From Actinomycetes bacterium (GTDB taxonomy: Bacteria > Actinomycetota > Acidimicrobiia > Acidimicrobiales > RAAP-2), in assembly GCA_021802025.1 (NCBI GenBank), contig JAKABC010000053.1, positions 1-9,824 on the forward strand: DNA of 9,824 nucleotides, in the 5' to 3' direction. The translations under genes were made by a program, and so were the position numbers. Positions 8,539-9,824 of the stretch are shown here, in pieces (the first letter of the stretch is position 1; each line of letters opens with the position of its first letter). The notes beneath the pieces were generated by a model. The model was not told where the DNA came from, did not search any database, and was given only the letters and a program-made list of their open reading frames with translations.

Positions 8539-9824
8539 CCCGACCGGCTTCCTCGAGCACCCCCGGCGGGGACCGCGGCTTCGTCCGATACCGGTGCGCG
8601 TGCGCGACTGGCACGAGGTCTACGAGCCCCAGAGTGACGAGGAGGTCTCGACCCAGGCCGCGCGCTGCATGGACTGCGGGATCCCCTTCTGCACCCAGGG
8701 CTGTCCGCTGGGCAACCGGATCCCGGTCTTTAACGACGGCGCCTACCGGGGCGACTGGGTCCGCGCGGCCGAGCAGCTCTTCGCGACCAACAACTTCCCC
8801 GAGTTCACCGGGCGACTCTGCCCCGCGCCGTGCGAGTCGGCCTGCGTGCTCGGCCTCGGCGACGAGCCGGTGACCATCGAGCGCCTGGAGTACGAGGTCG
8901 CCGAACACGCCTTCGCCCGGGGCCTGCCCGTGGCGGCGACCCCTGCGGCCGAGACGGGCCGGCGCGTCGTCGTGGTCGGCTCGGGCCCGGCGGGACTGGC
9001 CGCGGCCGCCCAGCTGCGCGCCGTCGGCCACGCGGTGGAGGTCCTCGAGCGCGCCGACGCCCCCGGGGGCCTCCTGCGCTACGGCATCCCCGAGTTCAAG
9101 CTCGAAAAGCGCGTGCTCGAGCGCCGCCTCGCGATCCTTCGCGACGCGGGGGTCGTCTTTCGCTGCGGGGTGGCGGTCGGCGCGGGCGGCCCGAGCCTCG
9201 AGGCGGTGGCCGCCGACGCCGACGCCGTGGTGCTGGCGATCGGCTCCACCCGGCCCCGCATGATCGAGGTGCCCGGGGCCGACCTCTCGGGCGTGGTGAC
9301 GGCCATGGCGTATCTCGAGGCGGCGACCCGCTCCCTCGCCGAGGGGCACCCCTCGCCCCTCGACGCCGCGGGTCGACACGTCGTGATCCTGGGCGGGGGC
9401 GACACCGGCGCCGACTGTCTGGGCACGGCACACCGTCAGGGCGCGGCCTCGGTCACCCAGTTCGAGATCATGGACCGACCCCCCGACGAGCGGCCGGCCG
9501 ACCAACCCTGGCCGACGATGCCCCGGGTCTTTAAGACCACCTCGGCCCACGCCGAGGGCGGGAGTCGCCGCTTCGCCACCGAGACCCTCGCTTTCATGGG
9601 CCCGGGGCGCGTGCGGGCCCTGCGCGCCCGCGACCAGCGCCTCGACGAGGAGTTCGAGATGACCTGTGACCTCGTCCTCATCGCGGCCGGCTTCGTCGGG
9701 CCCGAGCTCGACCCTCTGGGCCTGGGCGGGAGTGCGCACACCACCGAGCGCGCCACCTTGCGCGTCGACGAGCAGTGGCGGGTGCCCGCGACCGGGGCGA
9801 CCCCCGTCTTCGCCTGTGGGGACG
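8531..9824 (+). CDS. gltD: Glutamate synthase (NADPH) small subunit, 3' end outside window
   Basis: The beta subunit of GOGAT takes electrons from NADPH on FAD and passes them through two 4Fe-4S clusters to the large subunit. 431 codons are present and the frame is open to the window edge. The N-terminus reads VGSPTGFLEHPRRGPR, matching the family's M-G-x-P-T-G-F start. Cluster cysteines are Cys46, Cys49, Cys54 and Cys58 (CMDCGIPFCTQGC) and Cys97, Cys101 and Cys105 (CPAPCESAC). The FAD motif VVVVGSGPAG ends at residue 155, and the NADPH motif LGGGDTGADC lies near residue 288. The fragment ends in VFACGD, the start of the second FAD contact, so about 50-60 residues are missing. The GTG start at 8531 overlaps the gltB stop by 8 nt in a different frame, implying translational coupling and equal subunit supply. 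Related flavoproteins (PreT, NfnL-type) share these motifs, but the position directly after gltB settles the identity. Confidence 0.97.

Overview
The window looks like an ordinary chromosomal housekeeping stretch from a high-GC actinomycete, plausibly of the class Acidimicrobiia. This rests on the strong G/C bias at third codon positions, GTG starts, overlapping stop/start pairs, several genes without a Shine-Dalgarno site, and actinobacterial-type protein families. The taxonomic call is inference. No mobile element, CRISPR array, phage gene or clearly foreign segment is visible. No gene-free stretch exceeds about 160 bases.

Layout: (1) Bases 1-135 hold the C-terminus of acetyl-CoA synthetase on +. 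It meets, stop to stop, an FAD-dependent amine/amino-acid oxidoreductase on - (141-1553). (2) A 161-base divergent spacer (1554-1714), rich in inverted repeats, separates that oxidoreductase from a DnaQ-like DEDDh 3'-5' exonuclease on + (1715-2491). (3) The exonuclease stops one base short of the 3' end of a tRNA-Pro(GGG) gene on - (2493-2568). (4) Upstream of the tRNA, also on -, is a tight run read as thiO (glycine oxidase), thiS (sulfur carrier; start overlaps the thiO stop by 4 nt), then an unrecognised 51-residue ORF with a strong ribosome binding site, and finally the tRNA. (5) An 81-base divergent spacer (4018-4098) leads to gltB on + (4099-8538), the complete large subunit of glutamate synthase. 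gltD, the small subunit, starts with a GTG inside the end of gltB (8531) and runs off the window.

Functions: gltBD encodes the two subunits of one NADPH-dependent GOGAT enzyme, which makes glutamate from glutamine and 2-oxoglutarate. ThiO and ThiS feed the thiazole half of thiamine: ThiO supplies the iminoacetate/glyoxylate-imine unit from glycine, and ThiS carries the sulfur. Their usual partner thiG is not in the window. I see no evidence of a new multi-gene system. The most original items are the small ORF after thiS, the tRNA-Pro squeezed between two convergent units, and the inverted repeats in the 1554-1714 spacer.
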